From NCBI RefSeq assembly GCF_021390595.1, contig NZ_JAJEJR010000003.1:744001-808000 (forward strand): DNA of 64,000 nucleotides. Direction: 5' to 3'. The position numbers and the translations under genes were made by a program. Positions 8,661 through 16,379 of this stretch are shown piece by piece; position 1 is the first letter of the stretch; every line of letters begins with the position of its first letter. The notes beneath the pieces were generated by a model. That model saw only the letters and a program-made list of their open reading frames with translations, made no database searches and was not told where the DNA came from. This DNA comes from Paraburkholderia sp. HP33-1 (GTDB lineage: Bacteria; Pseudomonadota; Gammaproteobacteria; Burkholderiales; Burkholderiaceae).

Positions 8661-9287
8661 CTAGCGCGTGACTACCACCGTGCTCTCGGATTCATACGCG
8701 ATTTGCACGTGATTATGGCGCTTGAGAGATTGCATCACTTTCACGAGTTCGGGGCGGCTGACCCGGACCGAATGCACCGTACCAGCCTTGTCCTCGACCG
8801 TGAGCAGGTTGAGCTTGCGATCGACGCCGGTGACTTCGGCCACGCCCCGGAAGACTCTGAGCGCCTGAAACTCCTCCTTTCCAGCGCCAGAGATATGCTG
8901 GGTCAGCGTGACCGTGCGGTTCAGGCGCGTGAGCGGTTCGCCCTTCGCGACGGACAGTTCGGTGACGTACGGCTCCAGATAGCGGGTCGTGACCTTGTCG
9001 CCGACCTTGACGGCGTCGAGCGCGTCCCGGTGATCTTTTGCGTCGAAACTCAGGTCGTCGTGGCCCGGAACAGTTACGACGATGATCGCGTTTTTCTGGT
9101 CGATCAGGCTGACGGTGCCGGTTTCGGTGTCGACCGACGCGCCGCTCGGGACGGCTTGCGAAGTCGCCGCTGGAACGGCGTCGTCCGCGCCACACTCGGG
9201 AATCCACGCGGCGGACAGGCCGAAAGCCGCAACAAGGCAAATACAGCGGTGGGTAACGCGATTGCGTGTATTCGATCGGAACGGCAT
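8661..9287 (-). CDS. Hypothetical exported protein
   Basis: A 208-residue protein with a signal peptide (about 1-34) followed by a mature region rich in beta strands: repeated short turns such as VDTETGTVSLID, VKVGDKVTTRYLEP and RVFRGVAEVTGVDRKLNLLTVED. The pattern suggests one or two small barrel domains similar to OB or PRC-like folds, but I do not recognise a family. It converges on the chemoreceptor gene and lies next to another exported protein on the same strand. Probably periplasmic; function unknown. Confidence 0.65.
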   Translation of the reverse strand: MPFRSNTRNRVTHRCICLVAAFGLSAAWIPECGADDAVPAATSQAVPSGASVDTETGTVSLIDQKNAIIVVTVPGHDDLSFDAKDHRDALDAVKVGDKVTTRYLEPYVTELSVAKGEPLTRLNRTVTLTQHISGAGKEEFQALRVFRGVAEVTGVDRKLNLLTVEDKAGTVHSVRVSRPELVKVMQSLKRHNHVQIAYESESTVVVTR

Positions 9288-9372
9288 GGCAGTCCTCTCG
9301 TGCGATCAGGTTGTTGTTCGATCAGTGTAGGTCTTTCAGGGGCATTTTCCTCCCCGGGGCCGTATCCATGGG

Positions 9373-9921
9373 CTATTGCGCTGACGAGGCGTCCATCGAA
9401 TGATGATTCATCATGCCGGGATCGTGCCCTGCCATTGCGTCATGGCCATGATCGGACAGCTGTGCGTCGAACCAGTCATGCAGCGCGGCAACGAGGCGAG
9501 GCTCGTCCGAGCGATAGACGATTTCGCCGCCATTGGGCAAGTCGCCATAGCGAATTTTCAGTTCGCCCGGCTGAGCTTTACGCAGCACAGCCAGTCCCGG
9601 CATATCGTTGCCGTGGATCTGCTCCGGCGCCGCGAAATCGCCCGCCGAAAACTGCCGGGCGATCCCGGCCAGATGCCCGCGGATCAGGCTGACCTGCTTC
9701 GGGTCATGATGCTTCGTGACGACCTGCTGAATCCCACCGTCCGCAGTCTTCGTAAAGATGTGAGTGGTGGCCGTAAGGGAGAACGGCATCACCTGCGCAC
9801 CGTGTTGTGCAACGTCCATCTGGTGTTGCGTAACTTCGGCGATGGCGGACGACGAAAGAACATAGGCACCGGGCAGGAAGGCGGCCCACACGACGATTAC
9901 CGTGGCCAAGGGGCGTTTCAT
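9373..9921 (-). CDS. Hypothetical exported His-rich protein
   Basis: A 182-residue exported protein. ATG 9921 was chosen over an upstream TTG because GGAGG lies five bases before it. The N-terminus is a signal sequence or anchor (KRPLATVIVVWAAFLPGAYVL). The centre reads TATTHIFTKTADGGIQQVV, then a region with HGNDMPGL and IRYGDLPNGGEIVYRS. The C-terminus is rich in His and Met (SDHGHDAMAGHDPGMMNHHSM), a composition often seen in metal-binding tails. Family and function are unknown; a role in periplasmic metal handling is only an inference from composition. Confidence 0.65.
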   Translation of the reverse strand: MKRPLATVIVVWAAFLPGAYVLSSSAIAEVTQHQMDVAQHGAQVMPFSLTATTHIFTKTADGGIQQVVTKHHDPKQVSLIRGHLAGIARQFSAGDFAAPEQIHGNDMPGLAVLRKAQPGELKIRYGDLPNGGEIVYRSDEPRLVAALHDWFDAQLSDHGHDAMAGHDPGMMNHHSMDASSAQ

Positions 9922-10201
9922 GGAGTCCTCCAATCGAGAGCGCGCTCGCAGTCTAACGCCGGCACCCGAACGTTAGCAAAGGCCGACATGCCATCGTAAG
10001 CTCTCCGGCAGATTCCAGATGCAAATCAGCTGCCCGAGCGACAGCGCTGCCGGAACCGCCGTTGGATTCTTTCTACGCGTTACGGGCCGCTTGAGACTAT
10101 CCTTGTTTCACTTCTTTGGCTTCCAACAACGCCGACGAGGTCTTCAGCCCTCTTCAATAATGGCCCGCCCGGCAAGGGCAAATCCAACAGGAGAAAACCA
10201 A

Positions 10202-10663
10202 ATGTCACGATCCATCTCGCAACGCGCTTTCATGGTGTTCAGTAGTTTGGCCTTGGCGGGTACGTTGACGTTGGCGCAAGCGGCGCCCGTCTCATTCAGT
10301 GTGCCGTTGACGGGCGCTCAACAGGTTCCACCGGTGACGACTCCGGGCAGCGGCAGCGCAAAGCTCACGTACGACTCCAGCACGCGGGTCGTAACCTGGG
10401 ACATCAGCTTCAGCGGATTGACGAGTCCGACCACGATGGCGCATTTCCACGGACCCGCTGCGGCAGGTAAAAACGCGAGCCCGAAGGTCTGGATCTCGCA
10501 GAAAGGCGCCATGGAGGTGACAAGCCCGATGACCGGTCAGGCCACGCTATCTCCGGACGAAGCCAAGATGTTCGAAGCCGGTGACATGTACATCAACGTT
10601 CACACCAAGAACAATCCGGGTGGCGAGATTCGCGGCCAGGTGATGCCGCCGAACGGCAACTGA
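10202..10663 (+). CDS. Exported CHRD-domain protein
   Basis: A 153-residue protein with a signal peptide ending near residue 27 (AQA/AP) followed by one CHRD domain: VPLTGAQQVPPV, GSGSAKLTYD, the central MAHFHGPA and the C-terminal MYINVHTKNNPGGEIRGQV. CHRD domains were named from chordin and occur widely in bacterial secreted proteins; their bacterial role is not established. The start ATG 10202 follows CAGGAGAAAA. A longer frame from 10019 would include non-coding upstream bases. It is a single-gene unit converging on the cytochrome b561 gene. Confidence 0.85.
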   Translation: MSRSISQRAFMVFSSLALAGTLTLAQAAPVSFSVPLTGAQQVPPVTTPGSGSAKLTYDSSTRVVTWDISFSGLTSPTTMAHFHGPAAAGKNASPKVWISQKGAMEVTSPMTGQATLSPDEAKMFEAGDMYINVHTKNNPGGEIRGQVMPPNGN

Positions 10664-10707
10664 AGCAACCACCGTAGCCGCGCCCCGAGATCAGGCTTGC
10701 GGCACGC

Positions 10708-11400
10708 TCAGAGATAAGCCGCAAGCAGCATCACCACAGCGGTGCCGACGCCGAGTGCAAGCAGCGCCAGCAGCGCTGGCGTCTGCCGTGGCGCATCGAT
10801 GGACGGGGGTAGCAGTTTGTAGCCGGTCAGCATCGGACGCAGCAGGTTGTGTCCCTTCGCTACTGCGTACAGTGCGATCACAAGCACGTGCAGCGCCACT
10901 GCGGCGAGCAGCACGTACCAAATGAGCCCGTGCAGGTCCGAAATTGCGTTGGCGAGCCATACCGGCACCCGTTCGCTCAACGGGCCTTCGTCGGCGATGT
11001 CATTGTTGACGTAGAGCCCGCTCAGCGTCTCGATCAGCAGCAAGGCGAGCAGCAACAGCACCATCCAGCCACCGGCCGCATTGTGACCTACCTGCACATC
11101 CGGCTCGCGATGAAACAGGCGCCGCAAATGGCGAAGCGCAGCCGCGGGTGATGCCACGAAACTGCGAAAGCGCGCGGTCTCACTGCCAAAGCAGCCCCAC
11201 AGCAGCCGGAAAATGACCAATGCAAGCAGCGTCTCGCCGACCCGCACGTGCCAGAAGATCCAGTTCAGTTTCAGAGTGACATAAGCCGCCGTCACCAGCG
11301 CGACGACCAGCCAGTGAAACAGTCGCACCGGCGCGTCCCAGACCAGCACCGGGCGGGCCATTGGCTGTGTCGGCCGCTTGATAGGTTCGTGGGCATTCAT
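10708..11400 (-). CDS. Cytochrome b561-family membrane protein
   Basis: A 230-residue integral membrane protein of the di-haem b561 / Ni-hydrogenase-type cytochrome b family. The start of the domain (VWDAPVRLFHWLVV) carries the first haem-ligand histidine; further helices are at about 30-45, 65-85, 125-145 and 170-195, with histidines in HNAAGGW, DLHGLIWYV and VALHVLVIAL. Such proteins pass electrons between quinones and periplasmic cytochromes c. ATG 11400 is chosen because the domain starts soon after; an upstream GTG at 11457 is possible. It follows a small Cys-rich gene on the same strand. Confidence 0.8.
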   Translation of the reverse strand: MNAHEPIKRPTQPMARPVLVWDAPVRLFHWLVVALVTAAYVTLKLNWIFWHVRVGETLLALVIFRLLWGCFGSETARFRSFVASPAAALRHLRRLFHREPDVQVGHNAAGGWMVLLLLALLLIETLSGLYVNNDIADEGPLSERVPVWLANAISDLHGLIWYVLLAAVALHVLVIALYAVAKGHNLLRPMLTGYKLLPPSIDAPRQTPALLALLALGVGTAVVMLLAAYL

Positions 11401-11471
11401 TTGACTTGGAATTGGCGAGAGGGCGAACACGCGGCACGTTTCAGCGGCCCTAGACACAGCAGACTTGATAG

Positions 11472-11663
11472 TCAGCCTGGTTCCTTCCGCTTCTTCGGTT
11501 CTTCGGGCGGTCGTTCACTTCCGCGTTGCGCCGGCGCCCGTGTACACGCATCCGGTGGTGTGACATAGGGCACGTCGTTGCAGCAACACGCGTAGACGGG
11601 AAATCCGTAGGCGTTCGTGCGAACAATGGTAGTTGGCCCGTGCAGCGGGCACACCGCGTTCAT
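11472..11663 (-). CDS. Small Cys-rich hypothetical protein
   Basis: A 63-residue protein with C5, the triple cysteine C26-C28 and C40, plus a Pro/Lys/Glu-rich tail (RPPEEPKKRKEPG). The start is well supported: a nearly perfect AGGAGGTGA precedes ATG 11663. The spacing of CPLHG and YACCCND could bind one metal, as in small zinc-ribbon or rubredoxin-like proteins, but the pattern is not canonical. It is upstream of the b561 cytochrome on the same strand, with about 70 bp between them, so the two may be co-expressed. Confidence 0.6.
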   Translation of the reverse strand: MNAVCPLHGPTTIVRTNAYGFPVYACCCNDVPYVTPPDACTRAPAQRGSERPPEEPKKRKEPG

Positions 11664-11786
11664 GTCACCTCCTGAAAATCGACGTCGACACGGTGATATC
11701 GTACGCCCGGCTCGTCAGCTTGGCGCGGATGCAAGCGAGCTGCCGCGGGGAGCGATCGCCGTCACTCGGCAACCCGGCGAACCGGT

Positions 11787-12401
11787 TCACGCATACCGCG
11801 CAAGAAACATATCCGCTGCCGCTTCGGCGATCCGCTTTTGCTCCCTGGCATCGAGCGGCACTTGTCCCATCGCCACTTGCGGCCAGAAAGCAAAACCCTT
11901 CACGAGCACCTGCAACTGCAGCGCCGCGAAGGCAGGATCATCGGTCTTGATGCGGCCGTCCGCGGCAGCTGCCCGGACCCACGCCGTCAGATCTTCCTCG
12001 CGCTCCCCCATGCGAGCGACCATCTCCCGTGCGCGTTCCGGCGAATGTATGCCAGCCGCGATCGCCACTCGTGCAAGCGATAAAAAGGACTCGTCGTGCA
12101 TCAGCCGCAGCTTGCGTTCCAGCAGATCGAGCAACTGTGCGCGCAAGGGCTGGTCGGCACGATAAGAGGGCGCATCGCCGTCGTGACTCGCGTCCCACAA
12201 CTGCTGGAGAATCGCCGCGAACAGCGCTTCCTTGCTGGGGAAGTGGTTATAGACCGTGCGCTTCGAGACGTTCGCGCTGGCGGCGATACGGTCCATGCTG
12301 GTCGCGTCGTAGCCGGCCGCGAGGAATTCCTCGATCGCGGCGCCGACGATCGCGACGCGCTTGCGGTCGGTCAGACGTTGTTGGGGGGCACTGGATTCCA
12401 T
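11787..12401 (-). CDS. TetR-family transcriptional regulator
   Basis: A 204-residue repressor. The N-terminal TetR helix-turn-helix covers about residues 14-60 (IVGAAIEEFLAAGYDATSMDRIA, VSKRTVYNHFPSKEALF). The C-terminal part is an all-helical ligand and dimer domain of the AefR/AcrR C-terminal type. It is divergent from the metallo-beta-lactamase-fold hydrolase gene at 12485. A long inverted repeat fills the space between them, so it very likely represses itself and that gene. The ligand is unknown. Confidence 0.9.
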   Translation of the reverse strand: MESSAPQQRLTDRKRVAIVGAAIEEFLAAGYDATSMDRIAASANVSKRTVYNHFPSKEALFAAILQQLWDASHDGDAPSYRADQPLRAQLLDLLERKLRLMHDESFLSLARVAIAAGIHSPERAREMVARMGEREEDLTAWVRAAAADGRIKTDDPAFAALQLQVLVKGFAFWPQVAMGQVPLDAREQKRIAEAAADMFLARYA

Positions 12402-12411
12402 ACAAAGATTT

Positions 12412-12461
12412 TACACTGGGCAGTTTACTTTTCTTGAAAATAAACTACACTGCCGAGTGTA
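12412..12461. promoter_or_regulatory. Putative TetR operator between divergent genes
   Basis: Two nested inverted repeats. The outer arms are TACACTGGGCAGTTT (12412-12426) and ACACTGCCGAGTGTA (12447-12461), 13 of 15 bases complementary. The inner arms are AGTTTA (12423-12428) and TAAACT (12441-12446). The site begins 11 bp upstream of the TetR start and ends 23 bp before the hydrolase start, where a bound repressor would block both promoters. Confidence 0.7.
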
Positions 12462-12484
12462 CATTTCTCCGGAAGGCCAACTTC

Positions 12485-13615
12485 ATGACGTCGCTTCCCG
12501 CCCTTGTCCACCGTATGCTCGGCGTAAGCGCCGCGCGACGTAGCCGTGCGATGTTCAACCTGTCGCCGCAGCACGACGGCGAGCGCTTCCGCAATGTCAA
12601 ACCGCGTCCGACGGAAGGCCTGCGCAAAGCGCTCGGTCTCGTGTGGACGGTGTTGTTCAACAAGCCGCGCGGCACCGTGCCGACCGACTCGTTGCCCGTT
12701 GAGACGCTCACGCGCGAGCAACTCGACGCGGCGCCCGACCGCAGCCTGTACCGGCTCGGTCATTCGACGATGCTGCTGAAGTTGCGCGACAAGTTCTGGC
12801 TGACTGATCCCGTGTTCGCCGAGCGGGCCTCTCCATTCCGCAATCTCGGTCCGAAGCGCTTTCACGCGCCGCCGATCGCGCTTGCCGATTTGCCGCCACT
12901 GCACGGCGTGATCCTGTCGCACGATCACTATGACCATCTCGACCGCGAAACCGTCATCACGCTGGCGCAGCGCACCGAGGTGTTTCTGACGCCGCTTGGC
13001 GTCGGCGATCGGCTGATCGAATGGGGCATCGACGCGGCGAAGGTACGGCAGTTCGACTGGTGGGAGGGCACAGAGGTCGAGGGCATCCAGTTCACCGCGA
13101 CGCCCGCGCAGCACTTTTCCGGGCGCAGCCTGTTCGACGGCAACCGCACGTTGTGGGCGTCGTGGGTGATCGTCGATGACGATCTGCGCGTTTTCTTCAG
13201 CGGCGACACCGGCTACTTCGATGGTTTCAGCACGATCGGCGAGCGCCTCGGACCATTCGACGTCACGTTGGTCGAAACCGGCGCGTACGATGCGATGTGG
13301 CCGTACGTTCATATGCAGCCTGAAGAAACCGTGCAGGCGCACATCGACCTGCGCGGCCGCTGGCTCGTGCCGATTCATAACGGCACGTTTGACCTCGCGA
13401 TGCACCGCTGGCAGGAACCGTTCGAACGGGTGACGGGGCTCGCGCTTGCGCGCGGTGTCGCGCTGTCGACACCGCGCATGGGCGAGCGGCTCGATCTGAA
13501 CGCGGTGCATCGCGGTGAACGCTGGTGGCGCGACGTCGCGGAAACGGTTGCCGCGCCGAAGGCTTCGTGGCGGTTGTGCGCGTCGCGCCAGATGGGGGAA
13601 GGGGAGGCTTCCTGA
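12485..13615 (+). CDS. Metallo-beta-lactamase-fold hydrolase, NAPE-PLD-like
   Basis: A 376-residue hydrolase. The metal site H146-x-H148-x-D150-H151 (SHDHYDH), H210, D241 (SGDTGYF) and H298 is complete for a binuclear enzyme of the MBL fold. The RLGHSTMLLKL entry strand and the FDVTLVETGAYD region resemble the NAPE-hydrolysing phospholipase D / UlaG-like group. Substrate unknown; a phosphodiester or lactone is typical of the group. ATG 12485 follows GGAAGG. The much longer open frame upstream (from 12029) crosses the tetR gene and is not coding. Expected to be controlled by the divergent TetR protein. Confidence 0.85.
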   Translation: MTSLPALVHRMLGVSAARRSRAMFNLSPQHDGERFRNVKPRPTEGLRKALGLVWTVLFNKPRGTVPTDSLPVETLTREQLDAAPDRSLYRLGHSTMLLKLRDKFWLTDPVFAERASPFRNLGPKRFHAPPIALADLPPLHGVILSHDHYDHLDRETVITLAQRTEVFLTPLGVGDRLIEWGIDAAKVRQFDWWEGTEVEGIQFTATPAQHFSGRSLFDGNRTLWASWVIVDDDLRVFFSGDTGYFDGFSTIGERLGPFDVTLVETGAYDAMWPYVHMQPEETVQAHIDLRGRWLVPIHNGTFDLAMHRWQEPFERVTGLALARGVALSTPRMGERLDLNAVHRGERWWRDVAETVAAPKASWRLCASRQMGEGEAS

Positions 13616-13641
13616 GGTGGTTGGTGTGGTAACTGCGCGGC

Positions 13642-14694
13642 TCAGGTGCTTTGCCGATCGACGATCGTAAATCCGGTATCGATCCTGACTTCTGATTGGG
13701 TTTTGCCACGGAGCGCGTCAGCAGAAAGCCGCCCTATCAGCGCCTGCGCTGTCTTCATGCCGATGATCGCGCCGTCGATGCGAACCGTGGACAAGGCCGG
13801 GTACACATGCGCCGCCGTACTCAGATCGCCAAAGCCCATCACCGCGATGTCGCGAGGGACGTTCAGTCCACGGCTGGCCGCCTCCGCGAGAACACCTTGC
13901 GCAAGCGTGTCGGAACTGCACACCACGATTTCGGGCGCAGAGGCGGCCAGCAGCCGGCTGACCCCTTCGCGGCCGGCTTGCAAAGTCGCCGGCGCCGGGA
14001 GTACTTCGAATGAAGGCTCCGCGATGCCCAGCCTCGCCAGCTCGCTCTTGAGACTTTCGCAACGTCGCAGGCCGCGTGGGTCATCGACGGAGACAATCCC
14101 GAATTTCCGATAGCCTTTTTGTACGAGATGTTGAGCGACTTCTTTTCCGACCTGCTCGTGCGAGAAGCCGATCACCATGTCGATCGGTCTGTCGGTGAGA
14201 TCCCAGATTTCGACAACCGGGATCCTCGCTTTTGAGAGCCGCTCTACCGTGGACGCAGTGTGACTCGTCCCGGCGAGCACGATGCCATCCGGCCGCCGAC
14301 CAAGGAGCGCCTCGACCAGTGCCTCCTCACGTGCCGTCGAATACGCGGTGAGACCCAGCAGGATCTGATAACCCGACGACGTCAGCCCATCCATGAGGGC
14401 CTGGACGGTGTCCGCAAAGATCGAGTTGGCGATCGTGGGGAGCAGGATCGCGACCAGCCGGCTGCGATTGCTTGCCAGTCCGCCCGCGAGCATGTTGGGA
14501 ACATATCCGGTGGCGCGCACCGCATCGAGAACCTTTTTCTGCGTATCGCTGCGCACCAGTTCCGGACGGTGAAGCGCACGCGATACGGTCATCGGTGCGA
14601 CGCCCGCTACCCGTGCCACATCGATCAGCGTGACGCTTTCCCCGCCGACGCCCGACGCCGGAGCATCTTCTGCCTGCTGACTTCTTCTCGCCAT
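13642..14694 (-). CDS. LacI-family repressor (GntR-like subgroup)
   Basis: A 350-residue regulator. The HTH is at about residues 22-45 (VTLIDVARVAGVAPMTVSRALH), followed by the hinge helix (YVPNMLAGGLASNRS) and a periplasmic-binding-protein-like effector domain ending DTGFTIVDRQST. The hinge and effector regions resemble the gluconate and aldonate branch. The frame is open to 14883, but an N-terminus starting at ATG 14694 puts the HTH where this family has it; the ribosome site is weak, so the start is uncertain. It is divergent from the MFS permease, and two perfect operator palindromes lie between. Likely effector: a sugar acid of the aldarate pathway. Confidence 0.88.
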   Translation of the reverse strand: MARRSQQAEDAPASGVGGESVTLIDVARVAGVAPMTVSRALHRPELVRSDTQKKVLDAVRATGYVPNMLAGGLASNRSRLVAILLPTIANSIFADTVQALMDGLTSSGYQILLGLTAYSTAREEALVEALLGRRPDGIVLAGTSHTASTVERLSKARIPVVEIWDLTDRPIDMVIGFSHEQVGKEVAQHLVQKGYRKFGIVSVDDPRGLRRCESLKSELARLGIAEPSFEVLPAPATLQAGREGVSRLLAASAPEIVVCSSDTLAQGVLAEAASRGLNVPRDIAVMGFGDLSTAAHVYPALSTVRIDGAIIGMKTAQALIGRLSADALRGKTQSEVRIDTGFTIVDRQST

Positions 14695-14844
14695 TTTCCG
14701 CGTAACCCCATCGGCGTATTCGTGCCGCCTTACAAGATAGTTTTCACGCTGCAAGGTGACACGCAGCGTGCAAATTAGATCATGAACCCGCACGACTGAC
14801 GACGCATGAGCAGGACCTTTGGCAGACACCTCAGTGTAAACCAT

Positions 14845-14862
14845 GATGATTGCGCAATCATC
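14845..14862. promoter_or_regulatory. LacI-type operator 1, perfect 18-bp palindrome
   Basis: GATGATTGCGCAATCATC is its own reverse complement, with a central CG as in many LacI-family operators. It shares the 16-bp core ATGATTGCGCAATCAT with the second site, 26 bp away centre to centre. Confidence 0.85.
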
Positions 14863-14867
14863 TTCGC

Positions 14868-14895
14868 TTGAATGATTGCGCAATCATTGTATGAT
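14868..14895 (+). promoter_or_regulatory. Predicted sigma70 promoter of the aldarate genes
   Basis: A -35-like TTGAAT (14868-14873), a 16-bp spacer and a -10-like TATGAT (14890-14895). Operator 2 occupies the spacer, which would give direct steric repression. The first gene starts 87 bp further on. Confidence 0.6.
14871..14888. promoter_or_regulatory. LacI-type operator 2, perfect 18-bp palindrome
   Basis: AATGATTGCGCAATCATT is its own reverse complement and lies between the predicted -35 and -10 boxes. Two identical cores allow cooperative binding by the neighbouring LacI-family protein. Confidence 0.87.
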
Positions 14896-14981
14896 CGAGT
14901 CCAGGGTCGATCTCGAGATGCCGTTCACACACGAGTTGCGGCCGACGCTCAAACGCCGTAACAGATCAAGGAGACAGGACA

Positions 14982-16340
14982 GTGGGAACGAACGCCGCCA
15001 GACGGACGAACGTGCGATGGTTCATCCTCGCGATGATCTTCATCGTCACCGTATTCAACTACGTCGACCGCGCGACGTTGTCGATCGCGGCGCCCAGCAT
15101 GCGTCACGAACTGGGTTTCGACGCGCTCACCATGGGCATTGCGTTTTCGGCCTTCGGTTGGGCTTATACGGCCATGCAGATCCCGGGAGGCATGATCCTC
15201 GACCGGTTTGGTGCCCGGGTCGTGCTCGGTCTAAGTCTCATCGTCTGGTCGGCACTCACGTTTTTGCAAGGGTACGTTCACCTGTTCGCGTCCGCGTTCG
15301 CAGCGCTGTTCGCGCTGCGTTTCCTGATGGGTGTCGCGGAGTCCCCCGCATTTCCGTGTAACAGCCGGCTGACGGTGATGTGGTTTCCGAACGCGGAACG
15401 TGGGCTCGCCACCTCGATTTTCCAGCTCGCGCAATATTTCGCGCTTGCCGTCTTTACCCCGGTCATGACCTACACGGTCAGCCGTTGGGGTTGGCACTAC
15501 GTGTTCTTCTCGACCGGCGCGATCGGGGTGCTGCTCGGGGTGTGGTGGCTGAAAGCCGTTCGCGAACCCCAGCGCGATCATCGCGTGAATGCGGCGGAGC
15601 TGGAGTACATCTCGGCGGGTGGCGGACTCCCTGCGATGGGCGACAGCCCGCGGCCATTCAAATGGACAGAGGTCCGCTCGATCGTGGCCAACCGGATGAT
15701 GATCGGCGTCTACATCGGGCAGTTTTGCCTGACATCGATGACCTGGTTTTTCCTGACCTGGTTTCCGACCTACCTGATCGAAGCGAAGGGCATGTCGATC
15801 CTCAAGGTCGGCGTGGCCGCGGCGATACCGGCCGTCGCGGGGTGCCTCGGCGGCCTGGTCGGCGGCCTGTGGTCGGATCGCATGCTCCGGCGTGGCTTCA
15901 GCCTCACCGCGGCGCGCAAGACACCGATCATTAGCGGCCTCGTGTTGTCGAGCACGATTGTCGTGGCGAACTATGTTCACTCGACCACGATTGTCATCCT
16001 CGTGATGTCGCTTGCTTTCTTCGCCAAGGGCGTCGGCAATCTTGGATGGTGCATCGTCGGCGACGTTTCGCCGAAGCACGCGATGGGCATCAGCGGCGGC
16101 ATTTTCAATCTCTGCGGCAATCTCGCCAGTATCGTCACGCCGCTGGCGATCGGCTGGATGATCAAGAGCACCGGTTCGTTCGAAGTCGCCCTGACCTATA
16201 TCGCGGCGCTGTCGCTGCTCGGCGCTTTCTCTTATCTATTCATTGTCGGCAAGCTCACACGCATTGAAGCGGAGGAGTCCGAAGAGACTACGCCACGCGA
16301 CGTTCCTGCCGCCGTCCTGAATCCTCGTCACGGCAGTTGA
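14982..16340 (+). CDS. MFS transporter, ACS family (glucarate/galactarate permease-like)
   Basis: A 452-residue twelve-helix carrier of the anion:cation symporter family. FNYVDRATLSIAAPSM in TM1 and the loop GMILDRFGARVVLG are typical of GudP/GarP-like sugar-acid permeases, as is WWLKAVREPQRD before the central loop. Predicted role: proton-coupled uptake of an aldarate across the inner membrane. It starts at GTG 14982, eight bases after AAGGAG. It is the first gene of the unit controlled by the twin operators; an enolase-superfamily dehydratase follows after 39 bp. Confidence 0.87.
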   Translation: MGTNAARRTNVRWFILAMIFIVTVFNYVDRATLSIAAPSMRHELGFDALTMGIAFSAFGWAYTAMQIPGGMILDRFGARVVLGLSLIVWSALTFLQGYVHLFASAFAALFALRFLMGVAESPAFPCNSRLTVMWFPNAERGLATSIFQLAQYFALAVFTPVMTYTVSRWGWHYVFFSTGAIGVLLGVWWLKAVREPQRDHRVNAAELEYISAGGGLPAMGDSPRPFKWTEVRSIVANRMMIGVYIGQFCLTSMTWFFLTWFPTYLIEAKGMSILKVGVAAAIPAVAGCLGGLVGGLWSDRMLRRGFSLTAARKTPIISGLVLSSTIVVANYVHSTTIVILVMSLAFFAKGVGNLGWCIVGDVSPKHAMGISGGIFNLCGNLASIVTPLAIGWMIKSTGSFEVALTYIAALSLLGAFSYLFIVGKLTRIEAEESEETTPRDVPAAVLNPRHGS

Positions 16341-16379
16341 AGCCGTGCATCAATCCCTCTTTTGCAAAGGACAACGTTC

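Noticed and set aside
10696..10725. Hairpin CTTGCGGC/GCCGCAAG as a terminator between CHRD and b561 genes
   Set aside because: It overlaps the b561 coding end and has no T-run; too weak to call.
12029..12484. Long upstream extension of the MBL-fold hydrolase
   Set aside because: It overlaps the tetR gene and the operator, and its translation is Arg-rich shadow sequence.
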